Assembly: GCA_937902925.1 (NCBI GenBank)
Contig: CALFNN010000013.1
Location: 1-64,000 of the forward strand
Origin: an uncultured Opitutaceae bacterium
Lineage (GTDB): Bacteria > Verrucomicrobiota > Verrucomicrobiia > Opitutales > Opitutaceae
Length of the DNA stretch: 64,000 nt
Direction: 5' to 3'
Position 1 is the stretch's first letter; every line of letters begins with the position of its first letter. Below the pieces are notes generated by a model that made no database searches, was not told where the DNA came from, and was given only the letters and a program-made list of their open reading frames with translations. Below are positions 54,431 to 61,730 of this stretch, piece by piece. Position numbers and translations under genes: made by a program.

Positions 54431-57400
54431 ATGAGTGATTCCGGCAAAGCGGTCTTTTTGAGCTACGCCTCGCAGGACGCCGACGCGGCGCACCGGATCG
54501 CCGACGCGCTCCGCGCGACCGGAGTGGAGGTGTGGTTCGACCAGAACGAACTCGTCGGCGGCGACGCGTGGGATGCGAAGATCCGGAAGCAAATCAAGGA
54601 GTGCGCGCTATTCGTGCCGGTGATCTCCGCGAACACGAACGCCCGCGCCGAGGGCTATTTCCGCCTCGAATGGAAACTCGCCGTCGACCGCTCGCACCTG
54701 ATGTCGGACGATCACCCCTTTCTGTTTCCCGTCGTGATCGACGACACGACCGACGGCGCCGCGCGGGTGCCGGACAAGTTCCGCGATGTCCAGTGGACGC
54801 GGCTCGACATCAAGGACACGCCGGAGACGCTCGCGAAACGTGTATCGCGGCTGCTTGTGGGTTCCGATGCAGCCGGGGTCGGTGACCCCGGCCCGGCCTC
54901 AGCGAGGCCGGCTACAACCAAGCGCTCCAGCCCGATGTGGGTGAAAAACATCGGAATGATCGGGGCCATCCTGATTGCGCTGATCTACGCGATCCGCGGG
55001 GCGTTTGAGTCGCCGCGCTCGCGCGAGCCGGGGCCGGCCGCGGTCGCGCCAACCACCGCGCCCACGCCGCCAGCCGCGCCGGTCTCCGAGGCGCGCCAGC
55101 TCGTCGTGAAGGCACAGGCGATGAGCCTCGATAAATACGATTCGAGTGCGGACGACTACGCGGCCGCCGAGGGTTTGCTCAAGCAGGCCCTGGCGCTCGA
55201 CCAGAACGACGCGGAGGCGTGGGCGTTCTCCTCGCTCTTCAACACCTCGATCCGCACGCGCGGCTTCGATCACGCGCCGGCCCGCCGCGAGATGGCACGG
55301 CGCGACGCCGAGCGCGCGCTCAAGCTCGCCCCCGATTCACTCGAGGCGCTCTATGCGCTCGGCCGCGCGCAGCGCGACTTCGAGCCGGACGCCGCGGAGC
55401 AAACCTTCAAGAAAATCCTCGCCCGCCAGCCCGACGATTTCCGCGCGCTCGGCAATCTCGCCTCGATTTACGATTACGCCGGGCGCGCCGACGAGGCCGC
55501 CGCGCTTTACGAGCGCGTCGCCGCGGCGGATCCCGCGCACGAGGCGCTCACGCGCTACACGGAATATCTGTTGTTCTTTCACTACGGCCGCTTCGCGGAG
55601 GCCGAGCGCTGCATCCGCCGCTCGGTCGCGATCCAGCCGTCGGCCAACTCACAGGGCGGACTCGCGATGCTGCTGCTCACGTGGAAAGGCGACGCCGACG
55701 AAGCTGCGCGGGTGCTCGCGACCGGCCCGACCGCGGCGCGCAACGAGCCGCGCACGATTTGGACGACGGCGTTCGTCCAGCTCTGCCGCCGCTCCCCGGA
55801 CGACGTGCTCAAAACCGTCGACCGCCTGGCCGACGATTACATCCAGGACAACTGGTTCGTGGGACCGAAGGCCTACTTCGCCGGGCGCGCCCATGCGCTC
55901 GTAGGCCGGGCGGAGGCCGCGCGCATCGCATGGGAATCCGCGCTCGCGATGACCGAGGCGCGCTTGAAAGACACGCCGGACAATCTCGCGCTGCATGTGA
56001 TGCGCGGCCAACTGCTCGCTTTTCTCGGGCAGCCCGACGAAGCGCTGCGTGAGGCCCGCGCGGTCGCGGAGCTCGGCCGCGGGAACCCGCGGGACGATCG
56101 ATATTGGTTCATTTCGCCCGCGCTCATCTACGCGGTGCTCGGGCGGGCGGACGACGCGCTCCCGCTGCTGGAAAAACTCTGCGCGCCATCTTCCGGAGAA
56201 ATCGTCGGCTGGCCGCTCACGCCCGCGCTGTTGCGGCTCGATCCGATCTGGGACAAGGTCCGCGACGACCCGCGCTTCCAGGCGCTGTGCGCGGCGCCGG
56301 CGCCCGCCACCGCAACCGCACCCTCGCCGGCGCGCGAACTCGCCGCCAAGGCGCGCGCGCTCTTCCAGGGCATCGAGGCCACCCGCGAGGATTTCGCGCT
56401 CGCGGAGGATTATTGCCAGCGCGCCCTCAAGCTCGATTCGACCGACGGCGGGGTCTGGGCCGTCTGCTCGGAACTCGACTCCGCCTTCGGCTACCGCGGC
56501 TGGGACACCTCGCCCGAGCGCCGCGAGCAGACCCGCGTGACCGCCGAGCGCGCCATCCGCCTCGCGCCGGATTCACCGGAGGCGAAGCTCGCGCAGGCGG
56601 GCGCGTGGAGCACGTTTGGCCTCAATCGCGACGAGACGGAAAAACTCCTCCGCGAAGTGGTCGCGGCGCAGCCCAACAACCAGATGGCCCTTAAATTTCT
56701 CGCCGTCACGGTGCTCAATCGCGGCCGGCTGGACGAGTGCCTCGCGCTCAACGAGCGCTCCGCGGCGCTGCCGGGCGGCGATCCCCTCGCGCTCTTCAAT
56801 AATGCCCGCTATCTCTGGTCACGCGACCGTTCGACCGAGGCCTATGCCACGATCCAGCGGGCGATCGCGCAAAAGCCCTTTTCCTCGGCGCTCGTGTTCA
56901 AGACGATGATGGACGCCACCTGGCGCGGCGATCTCGCCGCGGCGGAAGCGACGCTGAAACAGATTCCCCAGCCGGCGCTGCTCGAGGATCGCGCGAGCTT
57001 CGTGGCCGGGATCGTGCGCTACTATCAAGGGCGGGCCGACGCGGCGCTCGCGGCTTGGGGCGCGTTTCCGCGGGATTATTACGCCGACTTCATCTTCGAC
57101 GGTCCGAAGGGCGAGCTCATCGGCCTCGCCGACGAGCTCGATCATCGCGATGCCGCCGCGAAAATCGAGTGGCGCACCGCGCTGCAACTGGTCGAAAAAC
57201 GGATCGCGGCCACGCCCAACAATCCGCCGTCGTATTACCATCAGGCCTATCTGCTCGCGTGCCTTGGCGAGAAGGCCGCCGCCGGGGAAGCGCTCCGCAC
57301 TTACGAGCAGCTCGCCGGCATCAAATATACGGCGGCGTCCCCGATGCCTTTCGCCCTGGTGCTCCTTTACACCCGGCTCGGTCGGCTCGACGACGTATTC

Positions 57401-57529
57401 GCCCATCCGTCGCCGATCGATGTCGCGCGTCTCCGCATCGATCCGCGCCTGGCGCCGCTGCGCGCCGACCCGCGCTTCGAGACTTTTCTCGAACAGATCC
57501 AACGGTTGATCGCGGAGCCGAAGAACTGA
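54431..57529 (+). CDS. TIR - TM - double TPR array protein (fourth paralogue)
   Basis: 1032 residues from ATG 54431; the frame is open to 54383 but the conserved TIR begins here. TIR 6-142 with Glu80 (FRLEWKLAVD). A linker containing an in-frame REP-like element (residues 147-162) precedes the transmembrane helix (IGMIGAILIALIYAI, about 176-190). Two TPR blocks follow: about 215-625 and 640-1025, both opening with A-x-A-x-L and D-x-A-x-AE-D/G (ADDYAAAEGLLKQALALDQNDAEAW; REDFALAEDYCQRALKLDSTDGGVW). Closest paralogue is the third gene. 139 bp lie between them, so it may have its own promoter. Confidence 0.9.
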   Translation: MSDSGKAVFLSYASQDADAAHRIADALRATGVEVWFDQNELVGGDAWDAKIRKQIKECALFVPVISANTNARAEGYFRLEWKLAVDRSHLMSDDHPFLFPVVIDDTTDGAARVPDKFRDVQWTRLDIKDTPETLAKRVSRLLVGSDAAGVGDPGPASARPATTKRSSPMWVKNIGMIGAILIALIYAIRGAFESPRSREPGPAAVAPTTAPTPPAAPVSEARQLVVKAQAMSLDKYDSSADDYAAAEGLLKQALALDQNDAEAWAFSSLFNTSIRTRGFDHAPARREMARRDAERALKLAPDSLEALYALGRAQRDFEPDAAEQTFKKILARQPDDFRALGNLASIYDYAGRADEAAALYERVAAADPAHEALTRYTEYLLFFHYGRFAEAERCIRRSVAIQPSANSQGGLAMLLLTWKGDADEAARVLATGPTAARNEPRTIWTTAFVQLCRRSPDDVLKTVDRLADDYIQDNWFVGPKAYFAGRAHALVGRAEAARIAWESALAMTEARLKDTPDNLALHVMRGQLLAFLGQPDEALREARAVAELGRGNPRDDRYWFISPALIYAVLGRADDALPLLEKLCAPSSGEIVGWPLTPALLRLDPIWDKVRDDPRFQALCAAPAPATATAPSPARELAAKARALFQGIEATREDFALAEDYCQRALKLDSTDGGVWAVCSELDSAFGYRGWDTSPERREQTRVTAERAIRLAPDSPEAKLAQAGAWSTFGLNRDETEKLLREVVAAQPNNQMALKFLAVTVLNRGRLDECLALNERSAALPGGDPLALFNNARYLWSRDRSTEAYATIQRAIAQKPFSSALVFKTMMDATWRGDLAAAEATLKQIPQPALLEDRASFVAGIVRYYQGRADAALAAWGAFPRDYYADFIFDGPKGELIGLADELDHRDAAAKIEWRTALQLVEKRIAATPNNPPSYYHQAYLLACLGEKAAAGEALRTYEQLAGIKYTAASPMPFALVLLYTRLGRLDDVFAHPSPIDVARLRIDPRLAPLRADPRFETFLEQIQRLIAEPKN
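54868..54916. repeat. REP-like palindrome inside the fourth TIR gene
   Basis: Nested palindromes: outer tgcagccgg / ccggctaca, inner gccggggtc-ggt-gaccccggc and ccggcctc-agc-gaggccgg. It encodes the Gly/Pro/Ala-rich linker DAAGVGDPGPASARPATT without breaking the frame. Shares blocks with the extragenic copy at 15,491-15,571. Confidence 0.72.
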
Positions 57530-57590
57530 GCGCCGCAAACGCGAGCACCGGGAGGACGCTCGCCGGCAAGAGCAATGCGCCGGCTCTCGA

Positions 57591-58538
57591 TCACTGCCCG
57601 ACCCACGCCAGCCCCGCGCGCAGCCAGAGCGGAATCACGAAAATCCCCAGCGCCGTCGTGCCGAGCACGATCTGCACCGCCGTGCGCGGATGCCCGCCGT
57701 AGAGTCGCGCAATGATCACCGAGGTCATCGCCGCCGGCATCGCCGCCTGCACGAGGATCACGTGCTTCAACTCGACGGGACACGGCAGCCAGCGCGCCAG
57801 CGCGAGCATCAGCACGGGCAGCACTCCCAGCCGCAGCAGCATCGCCGCGCCCGAGACTTTTGCATCGAACAACTCGCCCGGCCGGTCGAGATAATTGGCG
57901 AGGTTCACGCCGGTCATCACCAGACCGAGCGGGATGCCGCAGACGCCGAGCGCGTGGATCGCATCGGTCACGACCTTCGGGAGATGCGGCGTGAGGCCCG
58001 AGAGGTTGCACCCGACGGCGAGCACGAGCGTGATCACGATCGGGCTGACCAGCCGCCGCCAGCCCTCGCGCAACGACTCGCCGCTGAGCACGAGCAGCCC
58101 GACCGTCCACAGCGCCGCCTCGACCCCGACGTTGTGCACGAGCAACACGCCGCGGCTTTCCGGTCCCCACAATCCTTCCATGATCGGCAGCGGCAGATAA
58201 CCGTAGTTCGTGATGCCGACGGCCAGCGCAAACGTCCGCAGCCCCGAGCCCACATGCAGCCCGATCGCCTTCGCCATGAGCAGTCCGGCACGGATCCCGA
58301 AAAACGTGACGCCAAAGCCCACGAGCGGCGGGAGGAGCAGGTTGCCCGGCGAACGCAGCGCGGCGTTGCCCGCGACGGACTCGAAGATCAGGCACGGATA
58401 GCAGACGTTGACGACGAGCCGGATGAGGCTCGTCTCGGCTTCACCCTCGATCCAATGCACCCGTCGCACGATCGCGCCGACGCCGATCACCGCAAAAACG
58501 GGCAGCACGAGCAGCAGCAGTTGCCAGTAGGACATCAT
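57591..58538 (-). CDS. AEC family transporter
   Basis: 315 residues from ATG 58538 (a second ATG follows at once at 58535). Ten hydrophobic helices in the AEC (auxin efflux carrier) arrangement, with the conserved N-terminal LVLPVFAVIGVGAIVRR, NVCYPCLIFES and the mid-chain AVGITNYGYLPLPI. C-terminal IVLGTTALGIFVIPLWL. Such carriers move organic acids such as malate; substrate unknown. The 339-bp region upstream has two palindromic operators. Confidence 0.86.
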   Translation of the reverse strand: MMSYWQLLLLVLPVFAVIGVGAIVRRVHWIEGEAETSLIRLVVNVCYPCLIFESVAGNAALRSPGNLLLPPLVGFGVTFFGIRAGLLMAKAIGLHVGSGLRTFALAVGITNYGYLPLPIMEGLWGPESRGVLLVHNVGVEAALWTVGLLVLSGESLREGWRRLVSPIVITLVLAVGCNLSGLTPHLPKVVTDAIHALGVCGIPLGLVMTGVNLANYLDRPGELFDAKVSGAAMLLRLGVLPVLMLALARWLPCPVELKHVILVQAAMPAAMTSVIIARLYGGHPRTAVQIVLGTTALGIFVIPLWLRAGLAWVGQ

Positions 58539-58683
58539 GGCGGAAGCGGAGGCCGGAACACAGCGGACGAACCCGCCCGGCGCGAGCAAACTCTCCGTCC
58601 GGACAGTCCCGAGGCGACCGGCCGGAAGTCCGCCCGGAACAGCCGGTCCCAGCCGCGGCTCAGCGCTGACCCGCCGCGGCGGC

Positions 58684-58702
58684 TGTAAACTATTAGTTTA
58701 CA
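58684..58702. promoter_or_regulatory. Palindromic operator TGTAAACTATTAGTTTACA
   Basis: A 19-bp perfect palindrome in otherwise GC-rich DNA, 146 bp upstream of the AEC gene. It has the same half-site as the operator at 58,764; start-to-start distance is 80 bp, close to an integral number of DNA turns (about 7.6). The binding protein is not in the window. A BlaI/CopY-type or similar winged-helix repressor is one possibility. Confidence 0.65.
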
Positions 58703-58763
58703 ATTTCCGCATGTTCGCTTTCGACCCGCGCGCCTCCGTCCGGCTCCGAACTCCTGGAGGGGC

Positions 58764-58783
58764 TGTAAACTAATAGTTTACTA
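58764..58783. promoter_or_regulatory. Second palindromic operator (TGTAAACTAATAGTTTACTA)
   Basis: Core GTAAACTA-A-TAGTTTAC is a perfect 17-bp palindrome. Together with the first copy it may allow looping or cooperative binding. The rest of the 58,539-58,877 interval holds no gene that I can support. Confidence 0.65.
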
Positions 58784-58877
58784 ACTCGCCGGGGCCACTG
58801 GCGAGGGCGACGGGAAATCGCCCGACCCCAGTCGCCCCGGGTCGCGACCGGGCGCGGGCGCCGTCATTCGTTGCAGT

Positions 58878-60122
58878 TCATCCGCCGGCCATTCCCTGGC
58901 CGGCCAGCCAGCCAGTCGTCCAGGCCGATTGAAAATTAAATCCGCCGGTGACGCCATCGACGTCGAGCACCTCGCCCGCGAAATGCAGGCCGGGGCAAAG
59001 GCGGCTTTCCATTGTCTTGAAATCCACCTCGCTCAACCGCACGCCGCCGCACGTCACGAACTCTTCCTTGAACAGGCTTTTCCCCACGACCCTGAACTCG
59101 GCCGTCGTGACCTGCGCCGCCAGCGCCGCCAGCGCGGGATTGCCAACCTGCGCCCACGGGGTCGCCGGCGCGACACCCGCCGCCGTCACCAGTCTTTCCC
59201 AAAGTCGCTGCGGCATCGCGAGCGGGCTCCACGTCGCGATCTGCTTGCGCGGGTTTTTGCCGCGCACCTCCGCCAGCTCGCGGACCAGCGTCTCGCGCGT
59301 GTGCGGCGGCGCCCAATTGACGCCGAGCGCAAACTCGTAATTCGCCGCCGCCAGCTCGCGCGCACCCCACGCCGAAAGCTTCAGCACCGCCGGCCCGCTC
59401 AGCCCCCAGTGCGTGATCAGCAACGGGCCGCCCTGCCGCCCGGCCGCGCCCAGTTTCGTTTCGCGCAGGCTCGCGACCGCGTTTTCCACCGCCACACCCG
59501 ACAGCCCCACCAGCCGCGCATCGTCGATGTGGAACGTGAAGAGCGACGGCACCAGCGGCTCGATCGCGTGGCCGAGGCTTTCGGCCATCGTGAAACCCGC
59601 CGAGGAGCGGTTCCCGCCCGTCGCGAGGAGCAGGCGTTCGCAGCGCGCATTCGAACCGTCGGTCAGCGTGAGCCAGAAATCCGTCCCCGCCCGCTCCACT
59701 TTGCGCACGCCGAGACTCGTCACCAGGTTCACGCCCGCCGCCTCTGCGGTTTTCATCAGGCAGTCGACAATCGTCGCCGAGTCGTCGGTCACCGGAAACA
59801 TCCGGCCATCGGCCTCGGTCTTGGTCTCCACCCCGCGCGCCGCGAACCAGTCGACGGTGTCGCGCGGCTGCCAGCGATGAAACGCCCCGAGCAGTTCGCG
59901 ACCGCCGCGCGGATAGTTTTTCACGAGCTCGCGCGGCTCGAAGCACGCATGCGTCACGTTGCACCGGCCGCCGCCCGCCACGCGCACCTTCGCCAGCGGA
60001 TGGGCCGTCGCCTCGTAGAGCGCCACCTCGCCGCCGGCACCGAGACCCTCGGCGCACGCAATGGCTGCGAAAAAACCCGCCGCGCCCCCGCCGACGATCA
60101 CCACGCGTCTTTTTTCCGCCAT
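58878..60122 (-). CDS. NAD(P)/FAD-dependent oxidoreductase, BaiN/HI0933 family
   Basis: 414 residues from ATG 60122, where the flavin fold begins: VVIVGGGAAGFFAAIACAEG (GxGxxG at 11-16). AKVRVAGGGRCNVTHACFEP is the family signature. RLLLATGGNRSSAGFTMAESLGHAIEPLVPSL and the ending DVDGVTGGFNFQSAWTTGWLAGQ complete the FAD site. The family contains flavoproteins of mostly unknown substrate; one member acts on bile acids in clostridia, which is unlikely here. Last of two minus-strand genes, after a strong terminator. Confidence 0.88.
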   Translation of the reverse strand: MAEKRRVVIVGGGAAGFFAAIACAEGLGAGGEVALYEATAHPLAKVRVAGGGRCNVTHACFEPRELVKNYPRGGRELLGAFHRWQPRDTVDWFAARGVETKTEADGRMFPVTDDSATIVDCLMKTAEAAGVNLVTSLGVRKVERAGTDFWLTLTDGSNARCERLLLATGGNRSSAGFTMAESLGHAIEPLVPSLFTFHIDDARLVGLSGVAVENAVASLRETKLGAAGRQGGPLLITHWGLSGPAVLKLSAWGARELAAANYEFALGVNWAPPHTRETLVRELAEVRGKNPRKQIATWSPLAMPQRLWERLVTAAGVAPATPWAQVGNPALAALAAQVTTAEFRVVGKSLFKEEFVTCGGVRLSEVDFKTMESRLCPGLHFAGEVLDVDGVTGGFNFQSAWTTGWLAGQGMAGG

Positions 60123-60174
60123 GCCCGCACGCTGCGCCGCTCCTGCGCGGAGTCGAAACGAAAGCAGCCGACAC

Positions 60175-60209
60175 AAAAAGGCCGCCGCGAGCTGCAACTC
60201 GCGGCGGCC
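60175..60209 (-). terminator. Intrinsic terminator of the Spy-like gene
   Basis: Perfect 12-bp stem (60,180-60,191 with 60,198-60,209), 6-nt loop, then five T on the minus strand (A run 60,175-60,179). It lies 28 bp after the stop codon of the Spy-like gene. Confidence 0.87.
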
Positions 60210-60236
60210 AACACCAACCCCTAAAATATCAGTGGA

Positions 60237-60716
60237 TCAATTGCCGCCGCCACCGCCGCCGGGAGCGCCGCCACCACCACCACCGCCGCGGCGACCGCGA
60301 CCGCCTCCCCGAGCCGGCGGGGGCATCGCGTCAAATTTCTTCTGCTGGTCCTCGGTCAGGAGCGCGCGCACCGCATCGTGCGCCTTTTTGTTTATCTCCT
60401 GCATTTTTTCCATCATCGCAGCACGATCGCCACCGCTGCTGCCACGGGCGTCCTGCATTTCCTTTTGGGAATCGGTGTAGATCGCCGTGATCTTGGTCTT
60501 CTGGTCATCGGTCAGCTTGCCGACCGCCTCCTCGAGGCGGGCGATCTGCTGCTCGGGAGTAAAACCGCCGCGGCCGCCGCCGCGGCCGCCGCGTTGGCCA
60601 CCGCCCTGGCCGCCGGCCGGCGGGGGCGTGGAAGTATCTTGCGCGCGAAGCGCGGGGCTCGACGCCATCACGCTGAGCGCGAGGACGGAAACAAGGATCT
60701 TAACGGTGGATTTCAT
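60237..60716 (-). CDS. Spy/CpxP-like periplasmic protein with Gly-rich ends
   Basis: 159 residues. Signal peptide (KILVSVLALSVMASSPALRAQD). A helical core, residues about 52-130, matches the Spy/CpxP/heavy-metal-resistance type pattern (FTPEQQIARLEEAVGKLTDDQKTKI; ALLTEDQQKKFDAM, an LTxxQ-like repeat). Gly/Arg-rich arms flank it (GGQRGGRGGGRGG; the C-terminus is a run of glycines). May be an envelope stress chaperone. The low-complexity tails make the exact boundaries of function unclear. Confidence 0.75.
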   Translation of the reverse strand: MKSTVKILVSVLALSVMASSPALRAQDTSTPPPAGGQGGGQRGGRGGGRGGFTPEQQIARLEEAVGKLTDDQKTKITAIYTDSQKEMQDARGSSGGDRAAMMEKMQEINKKAHDAVRALLTEDQQKKFDAMPPPARGGGRGRRGGGGGGGAPGGGGGGN

Positions 60717-60886
60717 GGGAGGGAGACGACTGGAGGGATTCGCTGTGTGGTTCTATGGGATTGAGTCAGAATCCGACCCCGGGGGCCGGCTGGGTAGGAC
60801 AGATTGACGGGGCGGCGGACGGGAGGTTACGTGAAATCTGCACCGGAGCTTGCGGATGGACGCGCAGCCCGCCACGGTCCCCGCCC

Positions 60887-61618
60887 ATGATCGAGGTTAC
60901 CTCCCTCACGAAGCGCTACGGCACCTTTACCGCCGTGAACGGCCTTTCCTTCACGGTGCGCCCCGGCGAGGTCCTGGGCCTGGTCGGCCCGAACGGTGCC
61001 GGCAAAACCTCCACCCTCCGCTGTCTGGCCGGCATCATCCCCGCCAGCGGCGGCAAAGTCCGCATCACCGGCCACGATATCGCGGCGGAACCGGTCGCGG
61101 CCAAGCGCGCGCTGGCTTTTTTTCCCGACGAACCCCGGTTGTTCGACTACCTGACCGTGCGGCAGCATCTGAATTTCGTCGCCCGCATCTACGGGGTCGC
61201 GAATCACGCGGCCATCGCCCAGCCCTTGTTGGAGGAACTCGAAATCGCCGAGAAGGCGGACCAGCTGCCGGGCGAGCTCTCGCGCGGCATGAAGCAGAAA
61301 CTCGCCATCGCCTGCGGGCTCCTGCACGCCCCGAAGGTGATGTTCTTCGACGAGCCGCTCACCGGGCTCGACCCGCTCGGCATCCGCCGGATGAAAGACT
61401 CCATCGTCAAGCGGGCCCGCGAGGGCGCGAGCGTCGTGCTCAGCTCCCACCTCCTCCATCTCCTGGAGGAGGTCTGCTCCCACGTGCTCATCCTGAAAAA
61501 GGGCGAAAAGATCGCCGACGGCACGCTCGCCGAGGTCTCGGCGCGCTTCAGCAACGGCGAGGCGGACGTCAGCCTCGAGGAGATCTTCATCCGCGCCACG
61601 GGCGGCTCGGAAAATTAA
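60887..61618 (+). CDS. ABC transporter ATP-binding protein
   Basis: 243 residues from ATG 60887. Walker A GPNGAGKT (34-41), signature LSRGMKQKL near 134, Walker B with Asp155/Glu156 (VMFFDEPLTGLDPLG), and the switch His in LSSHLLHLLEEVC. DrrA/CcmA-type subfamily. Pairs with the membrane protein at 61,731, 113 bp downstream. The transported substrate is unknown. Confidence 0.93.
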   Translation: MIEVTSLTKRYGTFTAVNGLSFTVRPGEVLGLVGPNGAGKTSTLRCLAGIIPASGGKVRITGHDIAAEPVAAKRALAFFPDEPRLFDYLTVRQHLNFVARIYGVANHAAIAQPLLEELEIAEKADQLPGELSRGMKQKLAIACGLLHAPKVMFFDEPLTGLDPLGIRRMKDSIVKRAREGASVVLSSHLLHLLEEVCSHVLILKKGEKIADGTLAEVSARFSNGEADVSLEEIFIRATGGSEN

Positions 61619-61634
61619 GCCGAAGGAAGGTCAT

Positions 61635-61721
61635 GGGTGATGGGTTATAGGTCATCGGGCTCGAAATTCTCCCTCGGATTGATCGCCCGCCCCATTACCC
61701 ATCGCCAGTGACCCATCACCC
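61635..61721. repeat. Imperfect inverted repeat with GGGTGATGGGT ends
   Basis: Arms gggtgatgggt (61,635-61,645) and acccatcaccc (61,711-61,721) with further diverged units (taggtcatcggg; ccattacccatcgcc). It fills the gap between the ABC ATPase and permease genes. Looks like a dispersed non-coding element rather than a terminator. Confidence 0.6.
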
Positions 61722-61730
61722 TATTCCGCC

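Noticed and set aside
58537-58773. Small plus-strand frame spanning the twin operators
   Set aside because: Would run through both palindromes and overlap the AEC promoter; composition is not protein-like.
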